This document shows positions 5,631 to 7,647 of a stretch of DNA of 7,647 nucleotides, one piece after another; the stretch's first letter is position 1; each line of letters starts with the position of its first letter. This DNA is from an uncultured Acetatifactor sp. (lineage in GTDB: Bacteria; Bacillota; Clostridia; Lachnospirales; Lachnospiraceae): positions 1-7,647 of the forward strand of contig CANRMK010000112.1 of the NCBI GenBank assembly GCA_947631715.1, written 5' to 3'. A program made the position numbers and the translations under genes. Below the pieces are notes generated by a model. It was not told the DNA's origin and did not search any database. It saw nothing but the letters and a program-made list of their open reading frames with translations.

Positions 5631-7397
5631 TCAGGGCAGCTGATACCGCTCCCCGAAAGCCATCACCTTTCCGCGGAAATCCACATTGTCCCCGGTCTTC
5701 AGGCCGTCTATGTAAGCGTGGGTGTCGAACTCGTCCTCGTTTACCTGGAGCAGGCAGACTGCGATGTTGGAGCAGTGGTCGGAGATCCGCTCATAGTCCG
5801 TCGTGATATCGGACAGCACGAAGCCCAGTTCAATGGTACATTTCCCCTTACGCAGGCGCTTCACATGGCGCTGCTTGATATCCAGGTTCAGGCCGTCGAT
5901 CACCTCCTCCAGAGGCTCCACCTGTCTCGCCAGGTCCAGATCGTTCTCACGGAAGCTGAGCATGGTAATATTCAGGATATCGTGAACGGCGCGGCTGAAC
6001 ACCTCCACCTCTTTCTTTGCCTTTTCGGAAAACTCCAGGCCCTTTTCTCTCATCTCCTGGGCACATTCCATAATATTGAGGGCGTGGTCGGAAATGCGCT
6101 CGAAATCGCTGATACAGTGGAGGATCGTGGAAAGCGTGTGGCTGTCCCGCTCGGAGAGATTCCGGGAGCTCAATTTCACCAGGTAAGTCCCCAGCTCGTC
6201 CTCGAACCGGTCCACCTGCTCCTCCAGCTCTTTCACATGCCACGCTTCGTTTTCCGTGTAATCCTTTAAGAGCCCCATGGCTACATTCACGGATTCCTCC
6301 GCCAATCCCGCCATAGTCACCGCTACCACGCGGCTCTGCTCCACCGCATAGGAGGGCTTCTCCAGAAAGCGGGAGTCCAGAAGACTCAGCACTCTGTCCG
6401 CAGGCTTCGCCTCCGCCGCCGGATCGTCCCTGACCGTAAGGCACACCAGCCTCACAAGCAGCCTGGAGCAGGGCAGCAGACAGATCACCGCAACAATCTT
6501 ATACAGGCTGTGCACCGCGGCGATGCCGAAAGGCGTAGCCGCCTGAGACACAAATGCAAAGGGGTGTACCGCGTTCAGCGCATAGAACCCCACCATAAAG
6601 ATCACCGAGCCCAGCAGATTGAAGTACAGATAGATAAGCGCCGTTCTCTTTGCGCTCTTCCTGGCCCCGATGCTGGACAGAAGAACAGGCACGCAGGCGC
6701 CGATGCTCTCTCCCAGAATGATAGGGATCACCGTGTCGTAGCTGAGCACGCCCGTCATACTTAAGGACTGCAGGATACCCACGGACACCGATGAGGACTG
6801 CAGGATCGCGCACATTATGATTCCCACCAGGATCCCGACCACCGGATTGGAGAGCCGGGGCAGCAGATTCACAAACTCCGGCACCTCCGCCAGAGGCTTC
6901 ACCGTGCTGCTCATAGTGTTCATACCGAACATCAGGATCGCAAAGCCCACCATGATAGTGGCCGCATGCTTTAACTTGTCCTTGTGGGAGAATAAAAGGA
7001 TCGCGGAGCCTGCAATGGCCAAAAGCGGGGAAAAGGAGGTAGGATTCAGCATCTGGACCAGAAAGGAGTCGCTGCTGATCCCTGTGGCGCCCAGTATCCA
7101 GGCCGTTATCGTGGTTCCCACATTCGCGCCCATGATGATGCCCACCGCCTGTTCCAGCTTCATGATGCCGGAATTGACAAAACCCACCACCATCACAGTC
7201 ACCGCCGAGGAAGACTGGATCATAGCCGTTACGCCGGTTCCCACCAGCACTGCTTTCAGCCTGTTGCTGGTCAGATTCTCCAGGATCTTCTCCAGTCTGC
7301 CGCCGGAAGCCTGAGCCAGGCCGTCTCCCATCATCTTCATTCCGTACAGGAACAGCCCCAGCCCGCCGATCATCGTCAGTAAGTCAAAAAAATCCAT
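5631..7397 (-). CDS. Na+/phosphate symporter with C-terminal PhoU-like domains
   Basis: The protein has 588 residues, a usual length for bacterial Na/Pi-cotransporter (NptA/PhoU-fused, SLC34-related) proteins that import inorganic phosphate with Na+. The membrane part (about 1-320) contains the inverted repeat typical of the family: GTGVTAMIQSSSAVT (53-67) with GANVGTT (90-96), and ILQSSSVSVGILQSLS (198-213) with GESIGACV (229-236). The two QSSS motifs line the substrate path in SLC34 relatives. The soluble C-terminal part (about 350-555) is helical and PhoU-like, with paired metal-site motifs DFERISDH (431-438) and DYERISDH (534-541). Such PhoU regions may tune transport to internal phosphate. 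AGAGG (7409-7405) lies 7 nt before ATG 7397, and the N-terminus (GGLGLFLYGMKMMGDGL) is the family's usual beginning, so this start is firm. It lies upstream of the CotH-VTC-DUF4956 genes on the same strand, which suggests supply of phosphate to polyphosphate synthesis. Confidence 0.93.
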   Translation of the reverse strand: MDFFDLLTMIGGLGLFLYGMKMMGDGLAQASGGRLEKILENLTSNRLKAVLVGTGVTAMIQSSSAVTVMVVGFVNSGIMKLEQAVGIIMGANVGTTITAWILGATGISSDSFLVQMLNPTSFSPLLAIAGSAILLFSHKDKLKHAATIMVGFAILMFGMNTMSSTVKPLAEVPEFVNLLPRLSNPVVGILVGIIMCAILQSSSVSVGILQSLSMTGVLSYDTVIPIILGESIGACVPVLLSSIGARKSAKRTALIYLYFNLLGSVIFMVGFYALNAVHPFAFVSQAATPFGIAAVHSLYKIVAVICLLPCSRLLVRLVCLTVRDDPAAEAKPADRVLSLLDSRFLEKPSYAVEQSRVVAVTMAGLAEESVNVAMGLLKDYTENEAWHVKELEEQVDRFEDELGTYLVKLSSRNLSERDSHTLSTILHCISDFERISDHALNIMECAQEMREKGLEFSEKAKKEVEVFSRAVHDILNITMLSFRENDLDLARQVEPLEEVIDGLNLDIKQRHVKRLRKGKCTIELGFVLSDITTDYERISDHCSNIAVCLLQVNEDEFDTHAYIDGLKTGDNVDFRGKVMAFGERYQLP

Positions 7398-7441
7398 ATA
7401 AAATCCTCTCCCGGCCGTTCTCCTCTGTCTTCCCTGTTTTT

Positions 7442-7481
7442 CATTCTACAGCCGCTATGTAAAATATAATACCATAGAATG
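7442..7481. repeat. Inverted repeat flanking the Na/Pi promoter -10
   Basis: CATTCTA (7442-7448) and TAGAATG (7475-7481) are exact inverted complements 26 bp apart. Inside them, CTATG (7455-7459) and CATAG (7473-7477) form another pair. The arms bracket the -10 and the predicted transcription start of the Na/Pi gene, a position suited to a repressor operator. The arms are short and the DNA is AT-rich, so chance is a real possibility. Confidence 0.35.
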
Positions 7482-7496
7482 CAAGGTTTGTGTAAA
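7466..7496 (-). promoter_or_regulatory. Extended -10 promoter of the Na/Pi symporter gene
   Basis: On the minus strand, TGG followed by TATTAT (-10 at 7471-7466) forms an extended -10 element. TTTACA (7496-7491) lies 19 bp upstream as a weak -35. Transcription would begin near 7458, leaving a leader of about 60 nt before ATG 7397. The extended -10 can compensate for the long spacer. No clear PhoP box (tandem TT-N-A-C-A repeats with 11-bp period) was found. Confidence 0.55.
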
Positions 7497-7497
7497 A

Positions 7498-7647
7498 TAT
7501 TTCTTCGATTATCGCAAATTGTCACTCTCGGCCTTTGTCCAGGCTTTTCTTAGGGATTCCTAATCTCGTTGGTCAGCACTATAACACAATTTATTTTCAT
7601 AAAAGTACCCCATTTCTAAAATAATTAAGCGCGATTTATGGATTCAG
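7498..7647. other. Non-coding AT-rich right end
   Basis: I see no convincing gene in this stretch. It contains a near-palindrome TTAGG-GATT-CCTAA (7550-7563). It also has a weak second minus-strand extended -10, TGT followed by TATAGT (7586-7578), that could be an upstream promoter for the Na/Pi gene. A 16-codon minus-strand frame (7600-7550) is too short and too weakly supported to call. The neighbouring gene must begin or end beyond the window edge. Confidence 0.4.

Noticed and set aside
5718..7314. Several long open frames inside the Na/Pi gene (5718-6269 and 6817-7314 plus; 5947-6444 and 6499-6813 minus)
   Set aside because: These are shadows caused by GC-rich codon bias of the real gene, which has complete domains and a good RBS. 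Their sequences are low-complexity or unlike known proteins.
7486..7530. PhoP box upstream of the phosphate transporter
   Set aside because: Only one good TTTACA-like half-site is seen; the next unit 11 bp on (CTTGCA) matches poorly, so the tandem pattern is not supported.
7531..7550. GCCT/AGGC stem followed by TTTTCTT as a plus-strand terminator
   Set aside because: The stem is only 4 bp, and no plus-strand gene precedes it in this region.
7550..7600. 16-residue minus-strand ORF upstream of the Na/Pi gene, with GGGG 7 nt before its ATG
   Set aside because: It is very short with a poor RBS. A possible -10 element lies within it, and nothing indicates a leader peptide.
7638..7647. ATG at the right edge as the start of a plus-strand gene
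   Set aside because: Only three codons are visible and no GGAG-like RBS precedes them.

Overview
The window looks like chromosomal DNA of a Bacillota bacterium, most likely class Clostridia and plausibly Lachnospiraceae. This rests on protein family content, strong GGAG-type ribosome binding sites, sigma-A-like promoters and moderate GC; no rRNA or other taxonomic marker is present. No tRNA, rRNA, CRISPR array, insertion sequence or phage gene was seen.

Layout from left to right. (1) The start of a small membrane protein of the TIGR04086 type runs off the left edge on the minus strand. (2) A divergent intergenic region of about 190 bp carries a sigma-A-like promoter and a structured leader. 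It drives a plus-strand CNNM/CBS/CorC-type transporter (hemolysin C/CorC family) that probably starts at a TTG at 421. (3) That gene converges, with overlapping stop codons, on a compact minus-strand operon. In transcription order the operon holds a large membrane-anchored CotH-kinase protein, a VTC-type polyphosphate polymerase domain protein and a DUF4956 membrane protein. (4) Upstream of CotH, on the same strand and separated by 96 bp without a visible terminator, lies a Na+/phosphate symporter fused to PhoU-like domains. It has its own extended -10 promoter. (5) The last 250 bp are non-coding upstream region of that symporter.

How the genes may work together. The minus-strand block reads as a phosphate-handling module: phosphate import (Na/Pi-PhoU), polyphosphate synthesis (VTC), an integral membrane partner (DUF4956), and an extracytoplasmic phosphotransferase-like protein (CotH). 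The close packing of CotH, VTC and DUF4956 (17 bp gap, then 14 bp overlap with the start and RBS inside the upstream gene) argues for translational coupling and a shared function. The joint function is, as far as I know, not experimentally established, and it is the most interesting content here. Linking the Na/Pi gene to it is inference from proximity and chemistry; the two parts differ in base composition, so they may have different histories.
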